DNA from: Prauserella shujinwangii
GTDB lineage: Bacteria > Actinomycetota > Actinomycetes > Mycobacteriales > Pseudonocardiaceae
Length of the DNA stretch: 64,000 bases
Assembly (NCBI RefSeq): GCF_003001955.1
Contig: NZ_PVNH01000009.1
Span: 1 to 64,000 of the forward strand
Reading direction: 5' to 3'
Shown here: positions 23,404-31,638 of the stretch, in pieces
Numbering within the stretch: the stretch's first letter is position 1
Layout: every line of letters starts with the position of its first letter
The notes under the pieces: model-generated
What the model saw: the letters and a program-made list of their open reading frames with translations, nothing else
Told to the model about the DNA's origin: nothing
The model's database searches: none
Position numbers and translations under genes: made by a program

Positions 23404-24411
23404 GTGGCCGCGCTCGATGCGCGTGCGGCAGCGGTCGTCGCCGGACTCGGCGGCTGGCTGCCCCCGCGCGTGGTGGACAACGACGAACTGTCGCGGCGGC
23501 TGGACACGTCGGACGAGTGGATCCGCACGCGGACCGGGATCGCTCAACGGCACGTCGTCGACCCTGGTATGTCCACTGTGGACATGGCGGTCGAGGCGGG
23601 CCGGCGGGCGCTGTGCTCCTCGGGGTCCGACCGCGCCGACGCCGTCGTGCTGGCCACCTCGACCCCCGACCACGTGTGCCCGGCGAGCGCACCGCAGGTC
23701 GCGAGCAGGCTCGGCCTCTCCGGGGCGGCCGCGTTCGACGTCAACGCCGTCTGCAGCGGCTTCGTCTACGCGCTGGCGACGGCGGCGGGCCTGCTCGCGG
23801 CCGGAGCCGCCGAACGCGTGCTGCTCGTGGGCGCCGACGCGTTCACCACGCTCATCGACCCCGCCGACCGGGGCACGGTGCCGATCTTCGGGGACGGTGC
23901 GGGCGCGGTGGTGCTCAGGGCGGGGCGGCCGGACGAGCTGGGCGCACTCGGCCCGTTCGACCTGCACAGCGACGGTGAGCTGGCTGACCTGCTCGTGGTG
24001 CCCGCCGGTGGCTCGCGCAAGCGGACCACCGACGAGCCCGGCGAGTACTACCTGTCGATGCAGGGCACCGCCGTGTTCCGGCACGCCACCGCGCGCATGG
24101 CCGAGTCGTCCAGAGCGGCGCTGGAGCGTGCCGGGTGGACCGTCGGTGAGGTCGACCGGTTCGTCGGGCACCAGGCCAACATCCGCATCCTGCAGACCGT
24201 GGCCAAGCAGCTGGGCCTGCCGGTGGACAGCCTTGTCGTGAACATCGAGCACACCGGCAACACCAGTGCCGCGTCCATTCCGCTCGCGCTGGCCGACGCG
24301 GCCGCCGACGGCACGCTGCGGGTGGGCGACCGCGTGCTGATCAGCGCCTTCGGCGCGGGCCTCACCTGGGGCTCGACCGTGCTGCGCTGGCCGGATGTCA
24401 CTCCGGGCTGA
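23404..24411 (+). CDS. 3-oxoacyl-ACP synthase III (FabH-like)
   Basis: A 335-residue condensing enzyme that joins an acyl-CoA starter to malonyl-ACP. The catalytic triad is visible: Cys117 in NAVCSGF, His256 in GHQANIR and Asn286 in HTGNTSA. GTG 23404 follows a perfect AGGAGG; the open frame starts earlier at 23290 without such a site. There are no adjacent fatty-acid genes, so it may be a second FabH supplying starters for a specialised lipid or detoxifying a metabolite. Its 3' end overlaps the convergent sigma-factor gene by 14 bp. Confidence 0.9.
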   Translation: MAALDARAAAVVAGLGGWLPPRVVDNDELSRRLDTSDEWIRTRTGIAQRHVVDPGMSTVDMAVEAGRRALCSSGSDRADAVVLATSTPDHVCPASAPQVASRLGLSGAAAFDVNAVCSGFVYALATAAGLLAAGAAERVLLVGADAFTTLIDPADRGTVPIFGDGAGAVVLRAGRPDELGALGPFDLHSDGELADLLVVPAGGSRKRTTDEPGEYYLSMQGTAVFRHATARMAESSRAALERAGWTVGEVDRFVGHQANIRILQTVAKQLGLPVDSLVVNIEHTGNTSAASIPLALADAAADGTLRVGDRVLISAFGAGLTWGSTVLRWPDVTPG

Positions 24412-25402
24412 GCGCGGCCGGCAGGCCGAACGGCGCGAAGTGCTCGGCGCCGATGAACGAGGTGACCTCGGCGATCCGGTCGCCGCGCACGGTCAGCACG
24501 TCGATCGACCAGGGCAGGTAGGCTCCCGCGCCGTCCCGGCGCAGGTACCCGGCGACGGCGGGTTGCCCGTTCGCCGACGTCGGCAGGTGCCGCCAGGCAC
24601 CACAGCTGGTCAGCGGCACGCGCACCGCGAAGTCGGTGACCGCGTCGATCCCGCGGTACCAGTGCGGCAGCGGCGGCATCGACCAGGTGACGTCCTCGGT
24701 GAGCAGTGCGACCAGGGCCTCCGCGTCGCCCCGCTCGAGCGCGGCGGCGTAGTCGGCGACGATCTCCCGCAGCCGCGTGTCCGGTGCGCGCTGCCCGCCG
24801 GCGTCCGGGATCCGCTCGGCGACGATCCGGCGGGCTCGCTGCAGCGCGCTGTTCACCGAGGCCGTCGAGGTGTCCATCACGGTGGCGATCTCGGCCACGG
24901 AGAACCCCAGTACCTCGAACAGCAGCAGCGCCGCGCGCTGGTTGCCGGGCAGGTGCTGCAACGCGGCGACGAAAGCCAGCTCGACGGCCTCCCGCTGCTC
25001 GTAGCGGGCGTCCGGCGCCGCCCTGCCCTGGGCGAGGTCGGCGTCCGGGTACGGGCCGAGCCAGGAGACGTCGGTCAGCGGTGCGTCGCCGAGCACGGTG
25101 CGGTCGCTGGCCGGGCCGAGGTCCACGGGCAGCGCGCGCCTGCCTCGTGCGGCCACCGTGTCCAGGCACGTGCGGGTGGCGACCGTGTACAGCCACGACC
25201 GCAGCGAGCTCCGGCCCTCGAACCGGGCGAGCGCGCGCCACGCCCGCAGCAGGGCGTCCTGCAGGGCGTCGTCCGCGTCGTGGGTCGAGCCGAGCATGCG
25301 GTAGCAGTGGGCGTGCAGCTCCCCGCGCAGCGGCCGCACGAGCCGGTCGAACGCCGCGCCGTCCCCCGCGCGGGCCCGGTCCAGCTCCGCCCGTTCACTC
25401 AC
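24398..25402 (-). CDS. ECF sigma factor with C-terminal SnoaL-like domain
   Basis: A 334-residue protein. Region 2 is about 15-80 (YRMLGSTHDADDALQDALLR), region 4 about 140-190 (LPGNQRAALLLFEVLGFSVAEIA), and a SnoaL/NTF2-like domain about 205-330. Such tails replace a dedicated anti-sigma factor and modulate activity. GTG 25402 is chosen, with an A+T-rich AGAAT box just upstream (leaderless); the longer frame to 25522 reads through the 55-bp palindrome. No anti-sigma gene is adjacent. Targets and signal are unknown. Confidence 0.88.
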   Translation of the reverse strand: MSERAELDRARAGDGAAFDRLVRPLRGELHAHCYRMLGSTHDADDALQDALLRAWRALARFEGRSSLRSWLYTVATRTCLDTVAARGRRALPVDLGPASDRTVLGDAPLTDVSWLGPYPDADLAQGRAAPDARYEQREAVELAFVAALQHLPGNQRAALLLFEVLGFSVAEIATVMDTSTASVNSALQRARRIVAERIPDAGGQRAPDTRLREIVADYAAALERGDAEALVALLTEDVTWSMPPLPHWYRGIDAVTDFAVRVPLTSCGAWRHLPTSANGQPAVAGYLRRDGAGAYLPWSIDVLTVRGDRIAEVTSFIGAEHFAPFGLPAALSPE

Positions 25403-25425
25403 GACCCGATTCTGCCGCACCGGAG

Positions 25426-25480
25426 GGCAGTGAATGGCACATCTCCCGCGCTCAACGCAGGCGATGTGCCATTCACTGCC
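25426..25480. repeat. 55-bp palindrome, copy B of the intergenic repeat family
   Basis: Arms 25426-25443 (GGCAGTGAATGGCACATC) and 25463-25480 are perfect 18-bp inverted repeats around a GCGCTCAACGCAG core. It overlaps the stop codon of the adenylate cyclase gene (25473) and lies before the sigma-factor start, so it can act as the cyclase terminator. It matches copy A at 10735-10789 in length and end sequence, with compensating changes in the arms. Confidence 0.75.
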
Positions 25481-26966
25481 CGGGGCAGTCGGCCCACGCG
25501 ACCGTCGGCTCGGCGCGGCCACGCAGGTGCAGGGTCGCCTCCCGGTTCCAGCGGTCGCGTTCCGCGGCGGCGCAGGCCTCGACCACCGCCTCGCTGGCGA
25601 GGATCCGTCCCGGCACCTGCTTCGCGTGCTCGGTGAGCCGCGCCGCCTCGTTCACCGCGTCGCCGATCACCGTGTACTCGAACCGCGTGCTCGTGCCCAG
25701 CTGCCCGGCGAACGCCGGACCCCGGGCCACCCCGATACCCAGGTCGAGGTCCCCGCCCGCGGCCACCTCGTCGCGGATGGCCCGCGCGACCAGCAGCGCG
25801 GAGGTGGCCGCGTCCGCGTGCCGCGTGGGCGCGCCGAACACGCACAGCGCGGCATCGCCCTGGAACTTGTTCACCAGGCCGCCATGCGTCTCCACCGCGT
25901 CCACCACGCTCGCGAACAGGCGGTTCAGCTTGCGGACGAGCTCCTCCGGCGGCAGCCGCGCCGCGAGGGCCGTCGAGTCCACGACGTCGACGAACAGCGC
26001 GGTCACCTCACGCACGTCGCCCGAGAGCGAGGCGCCGTACTCCAGCGCGTGCCGCGCCACGTCGGCGCCGACGTGCCTGCCGAACAGGTCACGCAGTCGC
26101 TCCTGCTCGCGCAGGCCCGCCGCCAGGTCGTTGACCGAGGCCTGCAGCCTGCCGATCTCACTCGCGTCGTCGACGCCGACCGTGACGTCGGTCCGGCCGC
26201 GGGCGATCTGGTCGAGGGCCAGCCGGAGGTGGTGCAGCGGAGCGGCGACGGCCCTGGCCAGCAACGCCGTGCCGAGCGCGCCCACGACGAGGCCGAGGAT
26301 CGCCAGCGACAGCAGCGCGTACGTGGGGTCGGCGTCGCCGAGGTCCGGCGGCAACACCACCAGCAAGACGCCGAGCAGCGGCACCCCGCTGGCCAGCGAC
26401 CAGGTGAGCACCAGCCGGGAAAGCACCGTGCTGGGCAGCCGGTCCCTCGGCGGCGCGACGTCCAGCGCCATCGCCATCACCGGCCGCGCCACCCACTCGG
26501 CGGCGAGGTAGGTCAGGCCGACCGTGGTCAGCCCACCCAGCAAGATCGTCAGCGAGACCCCGAGCGCGTCGGCGGCCGAGCCGAGCGCCCACGCCAGGAC
26601 ACCCAGCACCACGGTCCCGCCGAACCACAGGGTGCCGCTGACCACCGCGAGGTCGACCGGCAGCCGCAGGGCCTTCGCCGCCTCCTCGGGTGAGGGGGCA
26701 CGGCCGAACAGGAACCACACGACCGTGCGGCGCTGCAGCAGACCCGCCCACGCGGTGCCGACGAGCAGCGAGAGCAGCACGTAGCCGGCGGCGCACACCG
26801 CGAGAATCCAGCCGCGTCCGCCCACGTCGGCCGGGAGACCCTGCAGGGTGAGCAGCAGGAACACCATGCCCGCGCCGCAGAAACTGGAGCCGAAGCCGAG
26901 CGCGGCGAAGCCCGCGCTGGTGCGCAGCACCGTGCGGAACCGCGTCGAGAGGCCGGGTCGGTGCAC
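25473..26966 (-). CDS. Membrane-bound class III adenylate cyclase with HAMP domain
   Basis: A 497-residue protein: six predicted transmembrane helices (to about 265), a HAMP linker (about 240-300) and a class III cyclase domain (about 325-497). Metal aspartates are in LFVDVVDST and FQGDAALCVFG, and the purine/transition-state region is TVIGDAVNEAARL. The layout is that of the mycobacterial Rv1318c-Rv1320c and Rv3645 group. GTG 26966 is chosen because TACGAT lies 6 nt upstream (leaderless). It should make cAMP. It is unrelated in architecture to the Pycsar cyclase at 8746. Confidence 0.88.
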   Translation of the reverse strand: MHRPGLSTRFRTVLRTSAGFAALGFGSSFCGAGMVFLLLTLQGLPADVGGRGWILAVCAAGYVLLSLLVGTAWAGLLQRRTVVWFLFGRAPSPEEAAKALRLPVDLAVVSGTLWFGGTVVLGVLAWALGSAADALGVSLTILLGGLTTVGLTYLAAEWVARPVMAMALDVAPPRDRLPSTVLSRLVLTWSLASGVPLLGVLLVVLPPDLGDADPTYALLSLAILGLVVGALGTALLARAVAAPLHHLRLALDQIARGRTDVTVGVDDASEIGRLQASVNDLAAGLREQERLRDLFGRHVGADVARHALEYGASLSGDVREVTALFVDVVDSTALAARLPPEELVRKLNRLFASVVDAVETHGGLVNKFQGDAALCVFGAPTRHADAATSALLVARAIRDEVAAGGDLDLGIGVARGPAFAGQLGTSTRFEYTVIGDAVNEAARLTEHAKQVPGRILASEAVVEACAAAERDRWNREATLHLRGRAEPTVAWADCPGQ

Positions 26967-27011
26967 CTCGTGATCGTATGGCCGACGGCGGCTCGCCGGG
27001 GGCCACGGCAC

Positions 27012-28025
27012 TCACGACGCGCGGCGGCGTTCCGGCTCCCACGCGTCCCGGACGGCCTGCTCCAGCTGCGCCCGGGACATCTTCGAGCGGCCCTTGACCT
27101 CCAGCTCACGGGCCAGCTTGTCCAGGTCGGCCTTGCTCATCGCGGACAGGTCCGGCGGCTCCGGCTCCGCCCGGCGGCGCCGCTTCGGCGCCTCGTCCTT
27201 CTGCTCCTGCCGCCGCTTCTCCTGCTTGCCCGCACCACGCCTGCGCTTGCGGTCCTCCACGCTGCGCGACAGCGCGTCGAAGAGGTCCACCACCTCCGTG
27301 GCCTGCGGTGGGCCCTCCTCCGGGGTGACCGTGCGCCCGGCGCGCTTGTCCTCGATGAGCTGCAGCACCCGCTCGTTGTAGGTGTCGTGGTACTGGTCGG
27401 GCTGCCACTCGTCGGTCATGGAGTCGATCAGGCTCACGGCCATGTCGACCTCCTTGCCGCGCGCCTTCCGCTCCGCGGGCAGTTTCCGCACCTCCTTCGC
27501 CGGGTCCCGGACGTCCTCGGGGAAGTGCAGCGTCTCCAGCACCAGCACCCCGCCGCTGCCCGCGCGCACCGCGGCCAGGTACTCCTTGTTGCGCATGACG
27601 AACCGCGCGATACCGGCCCGGTTCGTCCGCTCCATGGCCTCGATGAGCAGGCCGTACGCCCTGGCGAACTCCTCCTTGGCCGGTGCGAGCCAGTACGTCT
27701 TCTGGAAGTAGATCGGGTCGATCTCGTCGAGGTCGACGAACTGGTCGATGTCGATCGTGCGGGAGCGGCCCGGCGCGATCTGTTCGAGCTCTTCCGGCTC
27801 GATGATCACGAACTCGCCGTCCGCCAGCTCGTAGCCCTTCACGATCTGGTCGTAGGGGACCTCCTCGCCGGTGCGCTCGTTGACCCGCCGGTACCGGATG
27901 CGGTCGGACGTACCGCGCTGGAACTGCCGGAAGTGGATCGTGTGGTCCTCGGTGGCGCTGTACAGCTCGACGGGCACCGTCACCAGGCCGAAGTTGAGGG
28001 CGCCGCTCCAGATCGCTCGTGCCAT
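27012..28025 (-). CDS. ku: Ku protein of non-homologous end joining
   Basis: A 337-residue homodimeric ring protein that binds DNA ends and recruits LigD. The conserved opening MARAIWSGALNFGLVTVPV and the core KGYELADGEFVIIEPEEL and QKTYWLAP stretches are present. The C-terminal extension is unusually long: a Lys/Arg-rich segment (about 255-290) and a SAP-like motif (about 293-330) that can hold DNA. The gene is 10 bp downstream of the polymerase gene in the NHEJ run. Confidence 0.95.
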   Translation of the reverse strand: MARAIWSGALNFGLVTVPVELYSATEDHTIHFRQFQRGTSDRIRYRRVNERTGEEVPYDQIVKGYELADGEFVIIEPEELEQIAPGRSRTIDIDQFVDLDEIDPIYFQKTYWLAPAKEEFARAYGLLIEAMERTNRAGIARFVMRNKEYLAAVRAGSGGVLVLETLHFPEDVRDPAKEVRKLPAERKARGKEVDMAVSLIDSMTDEWQPDQYHDTYNERVLQLIEDKRAGRTVTPEEGPPQATEVVDLFDALSRSVEDRKRRRGAGKQEKRRQEQKDEAPKRRRRAEPEPPDLSAMSKADLDKLARELEVKGRSKMSRAQLEQAVRDAWEPERRRAS

Positions 28026-28035
28026 TGCCTGCTTC

Positions 28036-28911
28036 CTAACCCAGCTTCTCCAGTGCCCTGGCCGCCGACGCGGCGTGGGCGTGGATGTCCCGCCACGGGT
28101 CGGCCTTGCGGGTCAGCCGCCGCAGCACCTTCCTGAGATCGAACCCGGCGGGCTCGACCCGGCTCAGCTCCGCCCAGTCGACGGGGGTGGCCACGGGCGC
28201 GCCGGGGCGGGCCCGCAGCGAGTACGGCGCGACGAAGGTCTGCCCGTAGGCGTTGCGGTTGGTGTCCAGGAAGATCCGGTCGCCCCGGCGGTCCTTGCGA
28301 TGTGCGGTGGTGAGCCGGTCGGGGTCGCTCCGGGCGAGCCGGTCGGCGGCGCCCCGCGCCAGTTCCCGGACGCCGTCGAAGCCGGTCCCGGCGTCCAGCG
28401 GCGCGACCACGTGGTAGCCGCGCCCACCGGTGGTCTGCACGAACGGGGTGAGGCCCAGCTCGCCCAGCAGGTCCCGCGCGCTCCGCGCGGCTCGCCGCAG
28501 GTCGGTGAGTCCGCTCCCGCGCTCCGGCGGGTCGAGGTCGAGGACGAGCAGGTCGGGGCAGTCCAGCCGGTCAGCGGTGGACAGCCACACGTGGAACTCG
28601 ATCGTCGCCTGGTCGGCGAGGTAGGTGAGCGTGTCGGCGTCGTCGCAGACGACGTGCCGCACGGTCTCCCCGGGCTCACCGCGCCGCGGCACCTCGGCGA
28701 TGCGCAGCCAGTCCGGGAAGTGCGCCGATGCCTCCTTCTGGAACCAGCCCTCGCCGTCGATGCCGTCGGGGTAACGGCGCAGCGTGAGCGGCCTGCCCCG
28801 CAGGTGCGGCAGCAGCACCTCGGCCACGGCCCGGTGGTAGGCCACGACGTCGCCCTTGGTCACGCCCGCGCCGGGGTAGAACACCTTCCCGGGGTTCGAC
28901 ACCTCGATCAT
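28036..28911 (-). CDS. ligD: LigD-type NHEJ polymerase (primase-polymerase domain)
   Basis: A 291-residue stand-alone POL domain of the archaeo-eukaryotic primase superfamily, which fills gaps and adds ribonucleotides at broken ends. The metal motif LDLDPPE, the TTGGRGYHV loop and the C-terminal YSLRARPGAPVATPVDW stretch are intact. ATG 28911 overlaps the ligase stop by 4 bp; the longer frame to 28998 reads through the ligase. In mycobacteria this is one domain of the fused LigD; here POL, LIG and PE-like units are separate genes. Confidence 0.93.
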   Translation of the reverse strand: MIEVSNPGKVFYPGAGVTKGDVVAYHRAVAEVLLPHLRGRPLTLRRYPDGIDGEGWFQKEASAHFPDWLRIAEVPRRGEPGETVRHVVCDDADTLTYLADQATIEFHVWLSTADRLDCPDLLVLDLDPPERGSGLTDLRRAARSARDLLGELGLTPFVQTTGGRGYHVVAPLDAGTGFDGVRELARGAADRLARSDPDRLTTAHRKDRRGDRIFLDTNRNAYGQTFVAPYSLRARPGAPVATPVDWAELSRVEPAGFDLRKVLRRLTRKADPWRDIHAHAASAARALEKLG

Positions 28912-29855
28912 GCGCCCTCCCGGACCACGTCGGCCGCCGGCTTGTCGTCGCGCAGGCCCCGGAACCGAGGGTGACGCAGCTTCCCGTCCCCCGTCCACTC
29001 GGAGAACCGCACCTGGACGACCAGTTCGGGTTCCACCCAGTGGGTGCCGGGTTCGCGCACCCGTTCCCGGAACGGCGACGTCCGCCGTTCGAGCCGGTCC
29101 AGCCGCTCCCGCAGGACGCGCAGGGTCGTCTGGTCGTACCCGGCGCCGACCTTGCCCGCGTACCGCAGGCGGCCGTCATCGTGATCGTCGTGGTAGCCGA
29201 GCAGCAGCGCCCGGAACCCGGCCCGTGAACCCGGGGGGTCGGTGAAGCCCGCTACCACGAACTCCTGCTCCCGCACGCACTTGAACTTCAGCCAGTCGCG
29301 GGACCGCCCACTGGTGTAGGGCGCGTCGGCGCGCTTGGCGATCAGGCCCTCCCAGCCGCGTTCGCACGCGTGCTCCAGGAAGCGCTCGCCCTCGGCGTTG
29401 CGATGGGTGGACAGCCGCAGCGGATCCGCGAAGTCGAACGCACGGCGGAGCAGGTCCTTGCGCTGCCGCAGCGGCAGGCTGGTCGCCTCCGTCCCACCGA
29501 AGGAGAGCAGGTCGAACAGGTAGTAGTAGACCCGCACGCCGGTGGCGCGCGCCCGCGCCGGGTCGCTCAGCTGGATCCGGGGCTGCAGCCGGGCGAAGCT
29601 CGTCTGCGACCCGTCGAAGGCGACGATCTCGCCGTCGGCGACGAAGTCGTCCCCACCCTGCGCGGCGAGCGCGTCGACGATCTCCGGGTAGGTGCGGTCC
29701 ATCGGGTTGTGGTTGCGCGACCACAGCCGGGGCCGCTGTCCCCGGCCGCGCTCGCAGACGCAGCGCACGCCGTCGAGCTTGCGCTCGAACAGCCAGTTCT
29801 CGTCGGAGAAGTACCGGTCCGTGAGGGTCGCCAGCATCGGCTCCCGCCACCTCAC
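28908..29855 (-). CDS. ligD: ATP-dependent DNA ligase (LigD-type ligase domain)
   Basis: A 315-residue ligase that seals breaks in NHEJ. Motif I is ERKLDGVR, with Lys as the AMP acceptor. The nucleotidyltransferase domain is followed by an OB domain ending in RFSEWTGDGKLRHPRFRGLRDD. GTG 29855 overlaps the PE-like gene stop by 4 bp. Length and separate gene status match the split LigD ligases of many actinomycetes. Confidence 0.93.
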   Translation of the reverse strand: MRWREPMLATLTDRYFSDENWLFERKLDGVRCVCERGRGQRPRLWSRNHNPMDRTYPEIVDALAAQGGDDFVADGEIVAFDGSQTSFARLQPRIQLSDPARARATGVRVYYYLFDLLSFGGTEATSLPLRQRKDLLRRAFDFADPLRLSTHRNAEGERFLEHACERGWEGLIAKRADAPYTSGRSRDWLKFKCVREQEFVVAGFTDPPGSRAGFRALLLGYHDDHDDGRLRYAGKVGAGYDQTTLRVLRERLDRLERRTSPFRERVREPGTHWVEPELVVQVRFSEWTGDGKLRHPRFRGLRDDKPAADVVREGA

Positions 29856-30295
29856 CCGGAATCCCCGCCCGAGAGGGCCGCGGTGCGCTGGTCGTCGGCG
29901 CCCTCACCGCTCCGGCTGACGAGCAGCCACTGCTCCTGCGACTCGCCGGCCCTGGTCCGCGTCAGCGTGTAGGCACCGCGCAGCCGCTCGCCGTCGAGCC
30001 AGATCCGCAGCGTGCCGTCGGCGAGACCCTGTTCCGGAGTGGACGGCGAACGGTGCACGAAGGTGCCCGTGTCGAACCGGCCCCGCGCGTCGGCGGCGAG
30101 GTCGAGCGGCTGGTCAGCGGAGCGGATCGCGAGCAGCTTCTCGCCGGGGTCGGCGGACGGCGCGTCCGGAATGGACCACGAGACCAGCGTGCCGCCGATC
30201 TCCAGCCGGAGCTCCAGCTGGAAACCGGTGGCGTGCTGGTGCACGACGAAGCGGCGGCGCTCGCCTCGCGCACCCGGCGCGTCCGCCTTCGTCAT
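29852..30295 (-). CDS. LigD 3'-phosphoesterase-like protein with altered active site
   Basis: A 147-residue protein matching the PE domain of LigD over FVVHQH....LELRLE..G.LVSWSIP. In active PE domains the equivalent segment is KHDAxRLHYDxRLE, and the two His and the Asp bind Mn and do catalysis. Here they align with Gln, Gln and Glu, so trimming of 3' ends is doubtful and a structural role is more likely. The gene is first in the NHEJ run and has a SigB/SigF-type promoter directly upstream (30306-30330). Confidence 0.8.
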   Translation of the reverse strand: MTKADAPGARGERRRFVVHQHATGFQLELRLEIGGTLVSWSIPDAPSADPGEKLLAIRSADQPLDLAADARGRFDTGTFVHRSPSTPEQGLADGTLRIWLDGERLRGAYTLTRTRAGESQEQWLLVSRSGEGADDQRTAALSGGDSG

Positions 30296-30305
30296 GGCGG
30301 CCGTG

Positions 30306-30330
30306 TACCCAGCGCGAACGCGGGCGAAAC
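30306..30330 (-). promoter_or_regulatory. SigB/SigF-type promoter of the NHEJ genes
   Basis: On the minus strand GTTT (30330-30327), 16 bp, then GGGTA (30310-30306). GTTT-N14-17-GGGTA is the known consensus for SigB/SigF sigma factors in actinomycetes. It lies 10 nt before the ATG of the PE-like gene, in the gap after the sigma-factor gene. The same spacing occurs before the baeRF gene. Confidence 0.7.
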
Positions 30331-30337
30331 GCGCGTA

Positions 30338-31141
30338 TCAGTCGTCCTTGGCGCCCTCGACGAGGCCTTCCCGCAGCGTGTCGAGGGTGCGGGCGAGCAG
30401 CCGCGAGACGTGCATCTGCGAGATGCCGATGCGTTCCGCGATCTGGGTCTGCGTCATGTTGTGCACGAAGCGCAACGCCAGGATCCGGCGCTCCCGTTCC
30501 GGCAGGTCCTTCACGAGCGGCTGCAGGGTCTCGTGGTTCTCCACGCCCTCCAGCGCCGCGTCCTCCTCGCCGAGCGTGTCGCCGAGGGCGAGGTTCTCGG
30601 TGTCGCCGGAGAGCACCTCGTCGAGGGACATCGAGTGGTACGCGTTGCCCGCCTCGAGGCCCTCGTAGACCTCCTCAGGACTGAGCCCCAGGTGCGTGGC
30701 GATCTCGCTGGGTGTCGGCGCGCGGCCCAGCCGCTGGGAGAGCTGGGTGCTCGCGTTGTTGATCGAGAGGTGCAGCTCCTTCAGCCTGCGCGGTACCCGG
30801 ATCACCCAGCCGGTGTCCCGGAAGTGCCGTCTCACCTCGCCCATCACCGTGGGCACGGCGAAGGACAGGAAGTCCGAGCCGCGGGAGGGGTCGTACCGGT
30901 CGACGGCGTTGATCAGGCCGACCCTGGCCACCTGGACCAGGTCCTCCTTCGCGACCCCTCGGCCCGAGAACCGCTGCGCGATGTGCTCGGCGAGCGGGAG
31001 GTGACCGGTGACGAGTTCCTCCCGCACCTCGGCTCGGCGCGGATCGTCCTCGGCGAGTGACGCGTACTCCTCGAAGAGCGGTACGAGGTGCCCGTAGTCA
31101 TCCGAGGGAGTGCGCGATCCGTGAGTCGTCGATTCGGTCAC
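30338..31141 (-). CDS. sigF: SigB/SigF-family stress sigma factor
   Basis: A 267-residue group 3 sigma factor. Region 2 (HIAQRFSGRGVAKEDLVQVARVGLINAVDRYDP, about 55-90), region 3 (about 115-190) and region 4 with LALRFVHNMTQTQIAERIGI near the end are complete. GTG 31141 overlaps the RsbW-type gene by 4 bp, giving equal translation with its inhibitor. It should direct the general-stress or stationary-phase regulon. Two GTTT-N16-GGGTA promoters flank the operon. The symbol follows usual actinomycete practice; SigB is equally possible. Confidence 0.92.
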   Translation of the reverse strand: MTESTTHGSRTPSDDYGHLVPLFEEYASLAEDDPRRAEVREELVTGHLPLAEHIAQRFSGRGVAKEDLVQVARVGLINAVDRYDPSRGSDFLSFAVPTVMGEVRRHFRDTGWVIRVPRRLKELHLSINNASTQLSQRLGRAPTPSEIATHLGLSPEEVYEGLEAGNAYHSMSLDEVLSGDTENLALGDTLGEEDAALEGVENHETLQPLVKDLPERERRILALRFVHNMTQTQIAERIGISQMHVSRLLARTLDTLREGLVEGAKDD

Positions 31142-31569
31142 GTAAGAGTCGGCTTCCGCTTCGTCAGCTCTATGTGTACCCAGTTGCCGTGCCCGTTCAC
31201 GCGGCTCGGCTCCACCCAGGAGTCGGCCGAGTCGGCGAGTGTCGTCAGCACGCGCCAGCCGAACGAGGCGGTGCTCGGCACGTCGTCGCCGTCGGACGAC
31301 ACCGTGCCGGTGAAGCGCAGTTCCTGGTCGCTGATGGTGAACCGGCAGACCATGGTGCTGTCCGCGACGGCACGGGTGATGAGCGTCGAGCACGCCTCGT
31401 CGACGGCGAGGCGGAGGTCGGCGATCGCGTCGAGGTCCAGGTCGGCTCTGATGGCGATGCTCGCGGCGACCGAACGGATGATCGGCAGGTGCACCAGGTT
31501 CGCGCCCAACCGGAGTTCGATGTCGTCCTGCGCGCCGACGTCGTGTGACGGCGGGTCGGTCTCGGTCAC
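31138..31569 (-). CDS. Anti-sigma factor, RsbW/UsfX-type kinase fold
   Basis: A 143-residue GHKL/HATPase_c protein that should bind and silence the downstream sigma factor. The ATPase N-box region is DLRLAVDEACSTLI (about 50-63); the later glycine-rich lid is weak, and UsfX relatives are also reduced. I chose GTG 31569 with GAGG 5 nt upstream; the frame stays open to a TTG at 31599. A STAS antagonist is encoded at 54982, but linkage between them is only a guess. Confidence 0.85.
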   Translation of the reverse strand: MTETDPPSHDVGAQDDIELRLGANLVHLPIIRSVAASIAIRADLDLDAIADLRLAVDEACSTLITRAVADSTMVCRFTISDQELRFTGTVSSDGDDVPSTASFGWRVLTTLADSADSWVEPSRVNGHGNWVHIELTKRKPTLT

Positions 31570-31638
31570 TTTCACCTCGGGTTGTCGACGGCCGTTCAAG
31601 GTTGCCCGCCTACAGTAGACACTTCTGCTCTCTCGCTC

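Noticed and set aside
24398-25522. Start of the ECF sigma factor at 25522
   Set aside because: The extra 40 residues read through the 55-bp palindrome and the end of the cyclase gene; GTG 25402 fits the family length and has an AT-rich box before it.
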